Part shown: positions 1-9,124 of the stretch, piece by piece
Layout: each line of letters opens with the position of its first letter
Numbering within the stretch: the first letter of the stretch is position 1
NCBI RefSeq assembly: GCF_029625335.1
Contig: NZ_CP121111.1
Location: forward strand, 1,798,001-1,862,000
Source of the DNA: Flavobacterium nitratireducens
Lineage (GTDB): Bacteria; Bacteroidota; Bacteroidia; Flavobacteriales; Flavobacteriaceae
Length of the DNA: 64,000 nt
Direction: 5' to 3'
The notes under the pieces: generated by a model
Seen by the model: the letters and a program-made list of their open reading frames with translations, nothing else
Databases searched by the model: none
Told to the model about the DNA's origin: nothing
Translations under genes and position numbers: made by a program

Positions 1-489
1 CCAGCTGATTTGATTTTTAAAACAGCAAATGGTGAAGATCGTTTAATGACTTACGAATCCTTAAGTGATGGTGGATTTGCAACGGGTTCGATGTTAGGTT
101 CAGGAGGATTTATCGTGTACGATGATACGGCTTGTATTGTACGTAACACTTGGAATTTCTCACGTTTCTACCACCACGAATCATGTGGGCAATGTACTCC
201 ATGTCGAGAAGGAACAGGATGGTTAGAAAAAGTTTTATGGCGTATTGAAAATGGTCAGGGTCGTGAAGAAGACATCGAATTATTGTGGAGTATTCAAAGT
301 AAAATTGAAGGAAACACGATCTGTCCATTAGGAGATGCCGCATCGTGGCCGGTAGCTGCAGCTATTCGTCATTTTAGAGAAGAATTTGAATATCATATTC
401 GTTTCCCAGAAAGAATCAAAAACAGAGATCACTTTGTTGCTGAGCCTTTTGAGAAAGTAAGACATTTGGTAGCAAAACAAACAGTATAA
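1..489 (+). CDS. nuoF: NADH-quinone oxidoreductase subunit F, 3' part
   Basis: Partial gene running in from the left edge; 162 codons of the C-terminal part are visible. NuoF carries the FMN and NADH sites and the N3 4Fe-4S cluster of complex I, in the peripheral arm on the cytoplasmic side of the inner membrane. The ESCGQCTPCREGTGW motif gives three cluster cysteines and the later TICPLGD motif gives the fourth. The frame is open to base 1, so the TTG at base 10 is only an internal codon. It heads a nuoF-N run on this strand. The call is secure; the N-terminal FMN-binding half lies outside the window. Confidence 0.96.
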   Translation, partial: PADLIFKTANGEDRLMTYESLSDGGFATGSMLGSGGFIVYDDTACIVRNTWNFSRFYHHESCGQCTPCREGTGWLEKVLWRIENGQGREEDIELLWSIQSKIEGNTICPLGDAASWPVAAAIRHFREEFEYHIRFPERIKNRDHFVAEPFEKVRHLVAKQTV

Positions 490-573
490 AATAGTTTAAA
501 GTTAGAAGTTTAAAGTTTTGAAGTTAGTTAACCTGAAACTTTTAAACCTAAAACTAAAAAAACAAAAGAATAA
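490..573. repeat. Short iterated AGTTTAAAGTT-type intergenic repeat
   Basis: The gap between nuoF and nuoG is made of short words such as AAAGTTAGAAGTTTAAAG, followed by the opposite-strand form AACTTTTAAACCTAAAAC. The two halves can pair imperfectly. It sits inside an operon, so it could form a weak stem in the mRNA. No promoter box is visible in it. Confidence 0.45.
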
Positions 574-1617
574 ATGAAAGTAACAATAGACGGTCAAAGC
601 ATAGAAGTAGCACCAGGAACTACCATCCTGCAAGCTGCTCGTATGATAGGAGGAGAATCAGTTCCACCTGCAATGTGCTATTATTCTAAACTAGAGAAAA
701 CGGGAGGTAAATGCCGTTGTTGTTTAGTGGAAGTGTCAAAAGGTAGTGATGCCGATCCAAGACCAATGCCTAAATTGATGGCCTCTTGTGTAACAGGATG
801 TATGGATGGTATGGAAGTAAATAGCAAAAATTCGGATCGTGTACGTGAAGCACGTCAGTCAGTAACCGAATTTTTATTAATCAACCACCCATTAGATTGT
901 CCTATTTGCGATCAAGCTGGAGAATGTGATTTGCAGGATTTAAGCTTTGAGCACGGAAAATCGAAGACCCGTTTTATTGAAGAAAAAAGAACTTTTGAAC
1001 CAGAAGATATTGGTCCGAATATTCAATTGCACATGAACCGTTGTATTTTATGTCAACGTTGTGTTGCTGTTGCTGATCAATTAACAGATAATAGAGTTCA
1101 TGGAGTATTAGACCGTGGTGACCATGCTAATATTTCGACTTGTATTTCTAAGGCAATTGATAATGAATTCTCAGGAAACATGATTGATGTATGCCCAGTT
1201 GGAGCATTAACTGATAAAACGTTCCGTTTCAAATCAAGAGTTTGGTTTAACAAGCCTTATAATGCTCACAGAGATTGTGATAAATGTTGTGGAAAAACAA
1301 CTGTTTGGATGTTTGGTAACGAAATTCAAAGAGTTACAGGTCGTAAAGATCAATACCACGAGGTAGAAGAATTTATTTGTAACGAATGTCGTTTTGACCA
1401 CAAAGATCCAGCTGACTGGGTAATTGAAGGACCAAAAAAATTCGATAAAGATTCGGTTATTAACCAAAACAATTACACCAGAAAAATGGATACGGTACAC
1501 ATTGCTACTGAAGAAGGAATTTTGAAAGGTAGAGAACAAGACCGTAAAAAAATCAGTATGACGGCAATCCCGTTGAGCAAAGAAGAGCAAAAAGAATTTA
1601 AAAATGGTAATCTATAA
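574..1617 (+). CDS. nuoG: NADH-quinone oxidoreductase subunit G, short form
   Basis: Fe-S electron-transfer subunit of complex I, 347 aa. The N-terminal 2Fe-2S ferredoxin domain has Cys35, Cys47, Cys50 and Cys72. It is followed by the His105/Cys109/Cys112/Cys118 ligand set of the N5 cluster and a further 4Fe-4S domain (NRCILCQRC and DVCPVGAL). The long molybdopterin-oxidoreductase-like domain of the E. coli type (about 900 aa) is absent. The ORF ends in frame three bases before nuoH, with no remnant downstream, so this is a short form and not a broken gene. As far as I recall, short NuoG is usual in flavobacteria. Confidence 0.93.
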   Translation: MKVTIDGQSIEVAPGTTILQAARMIGGESVPPAMCYYSKLEKTGGKCRCCLVEVSKGSDADPRPMPKLMASCVTGCMDGMEVNSKNSDRVREARQSVTEFLLINHPLDCPICDQAGECDLQDLSFEHGKSKTRFIEEKRTFEPEDIGPNIQLHMNRCILCQRCVAVADQLTDNRVHGVLDRGDHANISTCISKAIDNEFSGNMIDVCPVGALTDKTFRFKSRVWFNKPYNAHRDCDKCCGKTTVWMFGNEIQRVTGRKDQYHEVEEFICNECRFDHKDPADWVIEGPKKFDKDSVINQNNYTRKMDTVHIATEEGILKGREQDRKKISMTAIPLSKEEQKEFKNGNL

Positions 1618-1620
1618 AAA

Positions 1621-2673
1621 ATGGACAGTACAATTATTATAGAAAAAAGTGTGATCATTCTGGCTGTCTTTGCCATTACGATGGTTATGGCCATGTATTC
1701 TACACTTGCTGAACGTAAAATTGCAGCCTGGTTGCAAGACCGTATAGGACCGAACAGAGCAGGAAAAGGAGGTTTATTACAACCATTAGCAGATGGAATG
1801 AAATTATTTGCGAAAGAGGAATTTGAACCAAACACTCCTAATAAATTCTTATTTTATGTTGGTCCAGCGATTGCTATGAGTACAGCATTGATGACAAGTG
1901 CTGTAATCCCTTGGGGAGATCATTTTCATTTATTTGGAAGAGATATCATTTTACAGGCTTCGGATATCGATAATGCTATGTTGTACATTTTTGCCATTCT
2001 TTCTATTGGTGTTTATGGCATCATGATAGGTGGATGGGCATCTAACAACAAATTCTCTTTAATGGGTGCTGTTCGTGCTGGATCTCAAATGGTTTCCTAT
2101 GAAATTGCTATGGGATTATCTATAATTGCATTGTTGATGATGACAGGAACCTTGAGTTTAAGAGAAATAAGTTTGCAACAAGAAGGTTTAAAATGGAATG
2201 TGTTTTACCAACCGCTCTCGTTCTTAATCTTTTTAATTTGTTCATTTGCTGAAACGAACAGAACTCCTTTTGATTTAGCAGAATGTGAAAGTGAATTAAT
2301 TGGTGGTTATCACACTGAATACTCTTCGATGAAAATGGGATTCTATTTATTTGCTGAATATGCAAGTATGTTTATCTCTTCTACCATCTTGGCTGTATTA
2401 TTCTTTGGTGGTTACAATTATCCAGGAATGAGTTGGGCTGTAGAAAACTGGGGTGTAAATATTGCTAACGTTATTGGAATTGGAGTTTTATTTGCTAAAA
2501 TATGTTTCTTCATTTTCTTTTATATGTGGGTAAGATGGACTATCCCAAGATTTAGATACGATCAATTGATGCATTTAGGATGGAGAATTTTAATTCCACT
2601 TTCGATTTTAAACATCATGATTACGGGAATTGTAATTTTAAGACATGAATTACTAGCATTCTTAGGATTTTAA
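1621..2673 (+). CDS. nuoH: NADH-quinone oxidoreductase subunit H
   Basis: Membrane subunit of complex I (350 aa, about eight transmembrane helices) that joins the peripheral arm to the membrane arm and forms part of the quinone pocket. Family motifs are clear: LAERKIAAWLQDRIGPNRAG near residue 30, the cytoplasmic loop FAETNRTPFDLAECESELI with its conserved Glu and Asp residues, and WVRWTIPRFRYDQLMHLGW near the C-terminus. It starts three bases after the nuoG stop, which suggests coupled translation. Length is typical. Confidence 0.97.
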   Translation: MDSTIIIEKSVIILAVFAITMVMAMYSTLAERKIAAWLQDRIGPNRAGKGGLLQPLADGMKLFAKEEFEPNTPNKFLFYVGPAIAMSTALMTSAVIPWGDHFHLFGRDIILQASDIDNAMLYIFAILSIGVYGIMIGGWASNNKFSLMGAVRAGSQMVSYEIAMGLSIIALLMMTGTLSLREISLQQEGLKWNVFYQPLSFLIFLICSFAETNRTPFDLAECESELIGGYHTEYSSMKMGFYLFAEYASMFISSTILAVLFFGGYNYPGMSWAVENWGVNIANVIGIGVLFAKICFFIFFYMWVRWTIPRFRYDQLMHLGWRILIPLSILNIMITGIVILRHELLAFLGF

Positions 2674-2690
2674 TTAGCAAAGAGTTGTAT

Positions 2691-2767
2691 TAGCCCCGAT
2701 AGCAGTGGAAATCCTTTTAAGTTTTTCTTTAAAACTTAAAAGATTGAAACGAATAGCGGGAATAGCT
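2691..2767 (+). repeat. Dispersed palindromic intergenic element (TAGCCCCGATAG type), copy 1
   Basis: A roughly 77-bp element between nuoH and nuoI. It begins TAGCCCCGATAGCAGTGG and ends GAATAGCGGGAATAGCT, and the middle holds a hairpin with a 12-bp stem, CTTTTAAGTTTT pairing with AAAACTTAAAAG. A second copy with the same two ends but a different centre lies in the opposite orientation at 26085-26145. Conserved ends with a variable hairpin core suggest a REP-like mobile or structural element within the nuo mRNA. Confidence 0.6.
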
Positions 2768-2786
2768 TCAAATAAAAATAAAAAAG

Positions 2787-3350
2787 ATGTCAATAGAAAC
2801 CATATCCTTATCGGGAAGAAAAAAGCAAGTCTCTAACAAAGAGATGACTTTTTTAGAGCGTTTATATCTTGTTGCGATTGTAAAAGGATTAATTATTACC
2901 CTAAAACACTTGTTTTCTAAGAAGGTTACTATTATGTATCCGGAACAAGTACGTACGATGAGTCCCGTATATCGCGGACAACACATGTTGAAACGTGACG
3001 AACAAGGAAGAGAAAACTGTACCGCTTGCGGTTTATGTGCTTTGTCTTGTCCTGCGGAAGCCATTACCATGAAGGCGGCAGAGCGTAAAGCGGATGAGAA
3101 ACATTTGTATCGTGAAGAGAAATATGCAGAGATATACGAAATTAATATGTTACGCTGTATTTTTTGCGGACTTTGTGAAGAGGCGTGTCCTAAAGACGCA
3201 ATTTACTTAACGACTTCAAAAGTATTAGTTCCTTCCAGTTATGAAAGAGAGGATTTTATTTTTGGAAAAGATAGATTAGTGATGCCTTTAGAAATGGCTA
3301 TAAAGAATACTAACCAGCTTGCAGCGGGCGGGCTTAAAAACGCTAACTAA
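2787..3350 (+). CDS. nuoI: NADH-quinone oxidoreductase subunit I
   Basis: Peripheral-arm ferredoxin subunit of complex I (187 aa) carrying clusters N6a and N6b, which pass electrons toward quinone. Two 4Fe-4S motifs are visible: Cys78/81/84/88 (CTACGLCALSCP) and Cys124/127/130/134 (CIFCGLCEEACP). It is separated from nuoH by 113 bases holding the palindromic element. The nuoJ start follows the stop directly. Confidence 0.96.
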   Translation: MSIETISLSGRKKQVSNKEMTFLERLYLVAIVKGLIITLKHLFSKKVTIMYPEQVRTMSPVYRGQHMLKRDEQGRENCTACGLCALSCPAEAITMKAAERKADEKHLYREEKYAEIYEINMLRCIFCGLCEEACPKDAIYLTTSKVLVPSSYEREDFIFGKDRLVMPLEMAIKNTNQLAAGGLKNAN

Positions 3351-3890
3351 ATGATACATATACCTGATTTTGCAAACGTAACTACTATACAAATTGTTTT
3401 TTGTATTCTGGCATTTATCACCGTTATTACTGCTTTCTTAGCTATTTTTAGTAGAAATCCTATTCATAGTGCTTTATATTTAGTGATTTGTTTTTTCACT
3501 ATTGCAGGTCATTATTTACTATTAAACGCTCAGTTTTTGGCTATAGTTCATATTATAGTGTATTCCGGAGCTATTATGATTTTATTCTTATTCACACTGA
3601 TGTTGATGAATTTGAATAAAGAAAATGAAGTACATAAACCACGTATTACCCGATTAGGAGCTATTGTTTCTTTTTGTTTAATCTGCATTGTTTTGATTTT
3701 GGTATTTATCAATTCTAAACCAATTGAAGGAGAATATATTGCTACTGGAGAAGATTACCAATCTATAAAAGTATTAGGAAACGTATTACTGAACGAATAT
3801 ATGGTTCCTTTTGAATTTGCTTCTATCTTGCTTTTAGTAGCAATGATTGGAGTTGTACTATTGTCTAAAAAAGAAAAAACGGAGAAATAA
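3351..3890 (+). CDS. nuoJ: NADH-quinone oxidoreductase subunit J
   Basis: Small membrane subunit of complex I, 179 aa with five predicted transmembrane helices. The [14 protein letters not shown] segment and the [20 protein letters not shown] helix (with the conserved Tyr-Ser-Gly-Ala) are diagnostic of NuoJ. It abuts nuoI with no gap and nuoK follows after one base, so translation is probably coupled across the three genes. Confidence 0.94.
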   Translation: MIHIPDFANVTTIQIVFCILAFITVITAFLAIFSRNPIHSALYLVICFFTIAGHYLLLNAQFLAIVHIIVYSGAIMILFLFTLMLMNLNKENEVHKPRITRLGAIVSFCLICIVLILVFINSKPIEGEYIATGEDYQSIKVLGNVLLNEYMVPFEFASILLLVAMIGVVLLSKKEKTEK

Positions 3891-3891
3891 A

Positions 3892-4212
3892 ATGACTAAT
3901 ATTTTAAATGAAATAGGCATTGAGAATTATATCTTCCTTTCTGTAATACTGTTTTGTATTGGAGTTTTTGGAGTGTTATACAGACGAAATGCTATCATCG
4001 TATTTATGTCGATAGAAATTATGTTGAATGCAGTAAACTTATTGTTTGTGGCATTTTCAACCTATCATCAGGATGCACAAGGACAGGTTTTTGTGTTTTT
4101 CTCTATGGCAGTAGCAGCAGCCGAAGTAGCAGTAGGTTTAGCTATTTTAGTATCGATTTTTAGAAATTTAGGTTCGATTGATATTAATAATTTAAAAAAC
4201 TTAAAAGGATAA
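3892..4212 (+). CDS. nuoK: NADH-quinone oxidoreductase subunit K
   Basis: Three-helix membrane subunit of complex I, 106 aa, with the two family glutamates in the second and third helices ([12 protein letters not shown] and [17 protein letters not shown]). The ATG at 3892 is preferred over an upstream in-frame one at 3847, because the longer form would overlap nuoJ and add a lysine-rich stretch foreign to NuoK; about 100 aa is the family norm. Confidence 0.95.
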   Translation: MTNILNEIGIENYIFLSVILFCIGVFGVLYRRNAIIVFMSIEIMLNAVNLLFVAFSTYHQDAQGQVFVFFSMAVAAAEVAVGLAILVSIFRNLGSIDINNLKNLKG

Positions 4213-4218
4213 ACGATA

Positions 4219-6102
4219 ATGAATACGAATTTAGCTTTACTCTTATTATTAGCTCCTCTTTTAGGATTTTTATTTAATATTTTCTTTGGAAAAAATATTG
4301 GCAAAACAGCTTCAGGTGTAGTGGGAACATTAACTGTTGTCTTATCATTTGCGCTTACACTTTGTTTCTTTTCAAAAATAAATATTGACCAGCAGCCGAT
4401 ACATATTCAATTATTCGATTGGATTCAAATTAGTAATTTCAGAGTTGATTTTGGTTTTCTTTTAGATCAATTATCAGTTTTATGGTTGCTTTTTGTAACT
4501 GGAATTGGTTCGTTGATTCACTTGTATTCTATCAGCTACATGCATGATGATGAAAATATGCATAAGTTTTTTGCTTACTTGAATTTATTCATCTTCTTCA
4601 TGATTACCTTAGTTGTTGGAAGCAACTTATTAGTACTATTCATTGGTTGGGAAGGTGTAGGACTTTGTTCTTACTTACTTATCGGGTTTTGGCATAAAAA
4701 CCAAGATTATAATGATGCGGCAAAGAAAGCTTTCATCATGAACAGAATTGGGGATTTAGGATTACTAATTGGTATTTTTATCATTGGTGCTATGTTCTCA
4801 ACTTTAGATTATACTACTTTAAAAACAGCCATTGTTTCATCTAGCAATGTAGATTTATCCCTAATATCATTAGCTGCTTTTGCTTTGTTCATTGGAGCAT
4901 GTGGTAAATCGGCTCAAATTCCATTGTACACTTGGTTACCTGATGCGATGGCAGGACCAACACCGGTTTCGGCTTTAATCCACGCGGCTACGATGGTAAC
5001 TGCAGGTATCTTTATGATTACCCGATTGAATTATGTTTTTGATTTAGCTCCAGAAGTACAAAACTTCATTGCCATCATTGGTGCTGTAACGTCTTTAGTT
5101 GCTGCAACTATTGCTTTGGTACAGACAGACATCAAAAAAGTACTAGCCTATTCTACAGTATCACAATTGGGATTAATGTTCTTAGCTTTAGGATTTGGAG
5201 CATACGAAATTGCCGTTTTCCACGTAATTACTCATGCTTTCTTTAAAGCTTGTTTGTTCTTGGGTTCAGGTTCGGTAATTCATGCTTTACATGGAGAACA
5301 AGACATGCGTAACATGGGAGGATTGAAAAAAGTTATGGGAATTACCTTTATCACTTTCTTACTTTCAACATTAGCCATTTCAGGCATTCCTCCTTTTTCA
5401 GGATTTTTCTCGAAAGATGAAATATTAATGACTGCTTTTGAACATAACACGGTTCTTTGGGTAATCGCTTCTTTAGCATCATTGATGACCGCTTTCTATA
5501 TGTTCCGTTTATTGTACTTAACTTTCTATACTGATTTTAGAGGAACTGAACATCAAAAAAGTCACTTACACGAAAGTCCGGCTTTAATTACTTTCCCATT
5601 GATTGTATTAGCTATTTTAGCGACTATTGGGGGTGCAATAAGCTTACCAACTAATAGCTGGTTAAATGGTTATTTAGCACCTTTATTTTCAAAAGAAGCG
5701 CATGAAGCACATCATTTTGGAACACAAGAATATGCACTAATGGCAGTAGCAGTAGCAGGGGGATTAATTGGAATTATCATTGCTTTTGTAAAATACATTA
5801 AACAAAGACAAGTTCCAGCTGAGGATTCAGAAATTACAGGTTTAGATAAAGTGCTTTACAACAAATATTACATTGATGAAATTTACGATGTGATCTTTGT
5901 AAACTCTATAAATGGCTTGTCAAAATTCTTTAGAGATTATGTAGAAACAACATTATCTGCTTTGGTATTTGGATTAGGAAAAGTAACCAACGAAATAAGT
6001 TATCAAGGAAGAAAATTACAAACAGGAAGTATTGGATTTTACTTGTTCGTATTTGTATTAGGTCTTTGCAGTATAGTAACTTATTTATTTTTAGCTCAAT
6101 AA
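4219..6102 (+). CDS. nuoL: NADH-quinone oxidoreductase subunit L
   Basis: Antiporter-like proton-pumping subunit of complex I, 627 aa. Conserved pieces include WEGVGLCSYLLIGFW (key Glu of the first half), the broken-helix region with GKSAQIPLYTWLPDAMAGPT, SALIHAATMVTAG, and KKVLAYSTVSQLG. The C-terminal extension from about residue 480 ends in a hydrophobic helix, consistent with the lateral helix of NuoL. It starts six bases after nuoK. Confidence 0.97.
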   Translation: MNTNLALLLLLAPLLGFLFNIFFGKNIGKTASGVVGTLTVVLSFALTLCFFSKINIDQQPIHIQLFDWIQISNFRVDFGFLLDQLSVLWLLFVTGIGSLIHLYSISYMHDDENMHKFFAYLNLFIFFMITLVVGSNLLVLFIGWEGVGLCSYLLIGFWHKNQDYNDAAKKAFIMNRIGDLGLLIGIFIIGAMFSTLDYTTLKTAIVSSSNVDLSLISLAAFALFIGACGKSAQIPLYTWLPDAMAGPTPVSALIHAATMVTAGIFMITRLNYVFDLAPEVQNFIAIIGAVTSLVAATIALVQTDIKKVLAYSTVSQLGLMFLALGFGAYEIAVFHVITHAFFKACLFLGSGSVIHALHGEQDMRNMGGLKKVMGITFITFLLSTLAISGIPPFSGFFSKDEILMTAFEHNTVLWVIASLASLMTAFYMFRLLYLTFYTDFRGTEHQKSHLHESPALITFPLIVLAILATIGGAISLPTNSWLNGYLAPLFSKEAHEAHHFGTQEYALMAVAVAGGLIGIIIAFVKYIKQRQVPAEDSEITGLDKVLYNKYYIDEIYDVIFVNSINGLSKFFRDYVETTLSALVFGLGKVTNEISYQGRKLQTGSIGFYLFVFVLGLCSIVTYLFLAQ

Positions 6103-6111
6103 TTTTATATC

Positions 6112-7554
6112 ATGAACGTATCAGTACTTTTAATTATACTTTTTGTTGGCGCATTTGCTACTTACTTTGCTGGCGATAAACTGGCTTCAAAAGTGGCATT
6201 ATTATTCAGCTTAGTTGCTTTTGGATTATCTATAGCGTTATTAAACAGTTATAATGCAGGTGAAAATATAAGTTTCTTTACTTATTGGATTAATAATCCA
6301 TCTATAGCTTATTCATTAACTGCAGATGGTTTATCATTAATTATGCTTTTGCTTACTACGGCATTAACTCCTTTGATTATCTATTCGTCTTTTGGAAATG
6401 AATATAAAAATGCAAAATCATTTTATGCTTTGATCTTGTTTATGTCATTTGCCATGACAGGAACATTCTTAGCTTCCGATGGTTTATTGTATTATATTTT
6501 CTGGGAGTTGGCCCTAATTCCAATTTACTTTATTGCTTTAATTTGGGGTAATGGTGATGTAGAGGAACGCAAAAAAGCAGTAGTTAAATTCTTTATCTAC
6601 ACGCTTGCAGGTTCCTTATTTATGTTAATTGCTTTTGTTTATTTATATCAAAAAGCGGGAAGCTTCTTAATTCAAGATTTATACAAAGTAGAATTAAGCA
6701 GAACAGAGCAATTCTTCGTTTTCTGGGCATTCTTCTTAGCTTATGCTATTAAAATTCCGATTATACCATTCCACACTTGGCAAGCACAGGTGTACCAAAA
6801 AGCACCAACAGTTGGAACCATGCTTTTATCAGGTATTATGCTTAAAATGGGATTGTATAGTGTTTTACGTTGGCAACTTCCATTAGCTCCAATCGCTTCA
6901 AAAACGTATTTACCAATACTAATCGGTTTAGGGATTGCAGGAGTAATCTATGGCTCAATTGTAGCATTAAGACAAAGAGATTTAAAAAAATTATTGGCTT
7001 ATTCTTCTTTGGCTCACGTAGGTTTAATTGCAGCAGGCTGTTATACCTTAAACATCGATGGTCTAAGAGGAGCTGTATTGCAAATGTTAGCTCACGGTTT
7101 TGTGGTAGTAGGTTTGTTCTTTGCTGCCGAAATTATCTACAGAAGATATGAAACCAGAAACATTGCCGATATGGGTGGTATTCGTTCACAAGCACCAAAA
7201 TTTGCTTCTTTGTTTATGATTTTAGTTTTAGCTTCTGTAGCTTTACCAACAACCTTTAACTTTGTTGGAGAGTTTACCGTATTATACAGTTTATCACAAA
7301 TCAATTTGTGGTTTGCTTTATTGGGAGGAACAACTATTATTTTAGGAGCTTATTACATGTTGAAAATGTACCAACAAGTAATGCTTGGTGAAACCAATAC
7401 AAGAGTTTTTGCTGATGTAAATTTTCATGAAACTTTGGTTTTAGTAATCATCATTGCGGTAATTTTCATTTTTGGTTTGTATCCAAAACCAATCAATGAT
7501 TTAATTACTCCCGCTTTGGATCAGATACTGAGAACATTTTTTAAAATTCAATAA
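6112..7554 (+). CDS. nuoM: NADH-quinone oxidoreductase subunit M
   Basis: Second antiporter-like subunit of complex I, 480 aa with about 14 helices. FWELALIPIYFIALIWG supplies the conserved Glu of helix 5, IPIIPFHTWQAQVYQKAPT is the broken-helix segment, and RDLKKLLAYSSLAHVG holds a conserved Lys. It lies nine bases after nuoL and 52 bases before nuoN, in the standard order. Confidence 0.97.
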   Translation: MNVSVLLIILFVGAFATYFAGDKLASKVALLFSLVAFGLSIALLNSYNAGENISFFTYWINNPSIAYSLTADGLSLIMLLLTTALTPLIIYSSFGNEYKNAKSFYALILFMSFAMTGTFLASDGLLYYIFWELALIPIYFIALIWGNGDVEERKKAVVKFFIYTLAGSLFMLIAFVYLYQKAGSFLIQDLYKVELSRTEQFFVFWAFFLAYAIKIPIIPFHTWQAQVYQKAPTVGTMLLSGIMLKMGLYSVLRWQLPLAPIASKTYLPILIGLGIAGVIYGSIVALRQRDLKKLLAYSSLAHVGLIAAGCYTLNIDGLRGAVLQMLAHGFVVVGLFFAAEIIYRRYETRNIADMGGIRSQAPKFASLFMILVLASVALPTTFNFVGEFTVLYSLSQINLWFALLGGTTIILGAYYMLKMYQQVMLGETNTRVFADVNFHETLVLVIIIAVIFIFGLYPKPINDLITPALDQILRTFFKIQ

Positions 7555-7606
7555 TAAAGACCGACTATTTAATATCAGGTTCTAATCCTGAATCACAATA
7601 AAAAAT

Positions 7607-8977
7607 ATGAATACATTAATAGCTATAATTGGATTAGGTGTTTTATGCCTTTTATTTGAAATTTTTGATGCTAGAAAAGCAATCGTTCCAATAGTAGTAA
7701 TTGGATTACTAGCTATTCTGGGATTAGATATTTCAGAAATTAACGAATCGCCTGTTGCTTATTACAACAATATGATTGTAGTGGGCAAATATTCATCGGC
7801 TTTTTCAGCATTATTTATTATTCTAACGCTATTTTTAGTAATCTTAGGACAAAAATTTTATGAAAATCGTCCATCAAAATTTTCAGATTTTATTGCGATA
7901 AAACTATTCTTATTAGCTGGAGCAGTAGCAATGGTTTCTTTTGGAAACTTAGCGATGTTCTTTTTAGGAATCGAAGTACTATCAATTGCCCTTTATGTAT
8001 TAGCATCAAGCAATCGTACAAGTATTAAAAGTAATGAAGCGGGTTTGAAATATTTCTTAATGGGTTCATTTGCTTCAGGCATTATCCTTTTTGGAATCTG
8101 TTTAATATACGGAGCAATGGGAAGTTTTGATATTGCTGAAATAAGCGAATTATCACACTCAGCTGAATTACCAATTTGGTTTCCTATTGGAATTGTATTG
8201 GTTTTTATAGGAATGCTTTTCAAAATTGCAGCCGTTCCATTCCATTTCTGGGCTCCAGATGTGTATGAAGGTTCACCAGCTTTGACAACTGCATTGATGA
8301 GTACTTTAGCTAAAGTGGTAGCTATTGCCACACTTTACAAATTAGTAAAAACAATGAATGCTGATATTTCTCCGGCGTTCCAATTAGTAATTGTGATTGT
8401 ATCTATTGCTTCTATGACTGTTGGAAATATCATGGCATTACGTCAAATAAACGTAAAACGTATGCTTGCCTTTTCAGGTATTTCACATGCTGGTTTTATG
8501 TTAATGACTTTATTAAGTACCGAAAAATCTTCAGGAACATTATTATATTATACTTCAGCTTATGCCTTAGCTGGTATTGCAGCCTTTACCGTGATATTAT
8601 ACGTTTGTAAAACAAGAGAAAATGAAGATATTAATAACTTCCATGGTTTAGGAAAAAACAATCCACTAATGGCTGCTATATTAACTGCATCCTTATTATC
8701 TATGGCGGGAATTCCAATTTTCGGAGGTTTCTTTGCTAAATTATTCTTATTTACACAAACTATTCAAGCTGGTTTCATAGCCTTAGTGATTGTAGCTGTA
8801 ATTAACTCTATTATAAGTGTTGGCTATTATTTCAAATTAATTTTAGCAATGTATACTAAAGAACCTAATGAAGCTAAAATCCCTACTCCTACACTTTACT
8901 ATATAGTTGCAGTAGTTGCTATAATTTTAAACATTGCTTTAGGATTTTTCCCTTCAATTGTTTTGGATTTAATATAG
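7607..8977 (+). CDS. nuoN: NADH-quinone oxidoreductase subunit N
   Basis: Third antiporter-like subunit of complex I, 456 aa. FFLGIEVLSIALYVLA carries the conserved Glu, KIAAVPFHFWAPDVYEGSP is the typical broken-helix motif, and VKRMLAFSGISHAG carries the conserved Lys. It is the last gene of the operon and is followed by a strong terminator at 9001-9030. Confidence 0.97.
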   Translation: MNTLIAIIGLGVLCLLFEIFDARKAIVPIVVIGLLAILGLDISEINESPVAYYNNMIVVGKYSSAFSALFIILTLFLVILGQKFYENRPSKFSDFIAIKLFLLAGAVAMVSFGNLAMFFLGIEVLSIALYVLASSNRTSIKSNEAGLKYFLMGSFASGIILFGICLIYGAMGSFDIAEISELSHSAELPIWFPIGIVLVFIGMLFKIAAVPFHFWAPDVYEGSPALTTALMSTLAKVVAIATLYKLVKTMNADISPAFQLVIVIVSIASMTVGNIMALRQINVKRMLAFSGISHAGFMLMTLLSTEKSSGTLLYYTSAYALAGIAAFTVILYVCKTRENEDINNFHGLGKNNPLMAAILTASLLSMAGIPIFGGFFAKLFLFTQTIQAGFIALVIVAVINSIISVGYYFKLILAMYTKEPNEAKIPTPTLYYIVAVVAIILNIALGFFPSIVLDLI

Positions 8978-9000
8978 TCAAACGTTCAAATTATATACAA

Positions 9001-9030
9001 ACCATCAAGATTCGTTTTGATGGTTTTTTT
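9001..9030 (+). terminator. Rho-independent terminator of the nuo operon
   Basis: Stem ACCATCAA / TTGATGGT followed by a run of seven T, 23 bases after the nuoN stop. Confidence 0.85.
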
Positions 9031-9090
9031 ATTTGCATAAACCAATCCTAATTAAAACATATAGAAACAACAAATTAGGAAAAGAAATTA

Positions 9091-9098
9091 TACATTTG
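9091..9098 (+). promoter_or_regulatory. TAnnTTTG -7 box for the DsbA-family gene
   Basis: TACATTTG, 27 bases before the ATG at 9125 and after the nuo terminator. It matches the Bacteroidota primary sigma factor -7 consensus and gives a leader of about 20 bases. No convincing -33 TTG was identified. Confidence 0.6.
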
Positions 9099-9124
9099 TA
9101 TATACAAATATTAAAGATAAAAAG

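Noticed and set aside
574..1617. nuoG truncated by mutation
   Set aside because: No remnant of the missing domain follows, the stop is three bases from nuoH, and all Fe-S motifs are present; a short natural form explains it.
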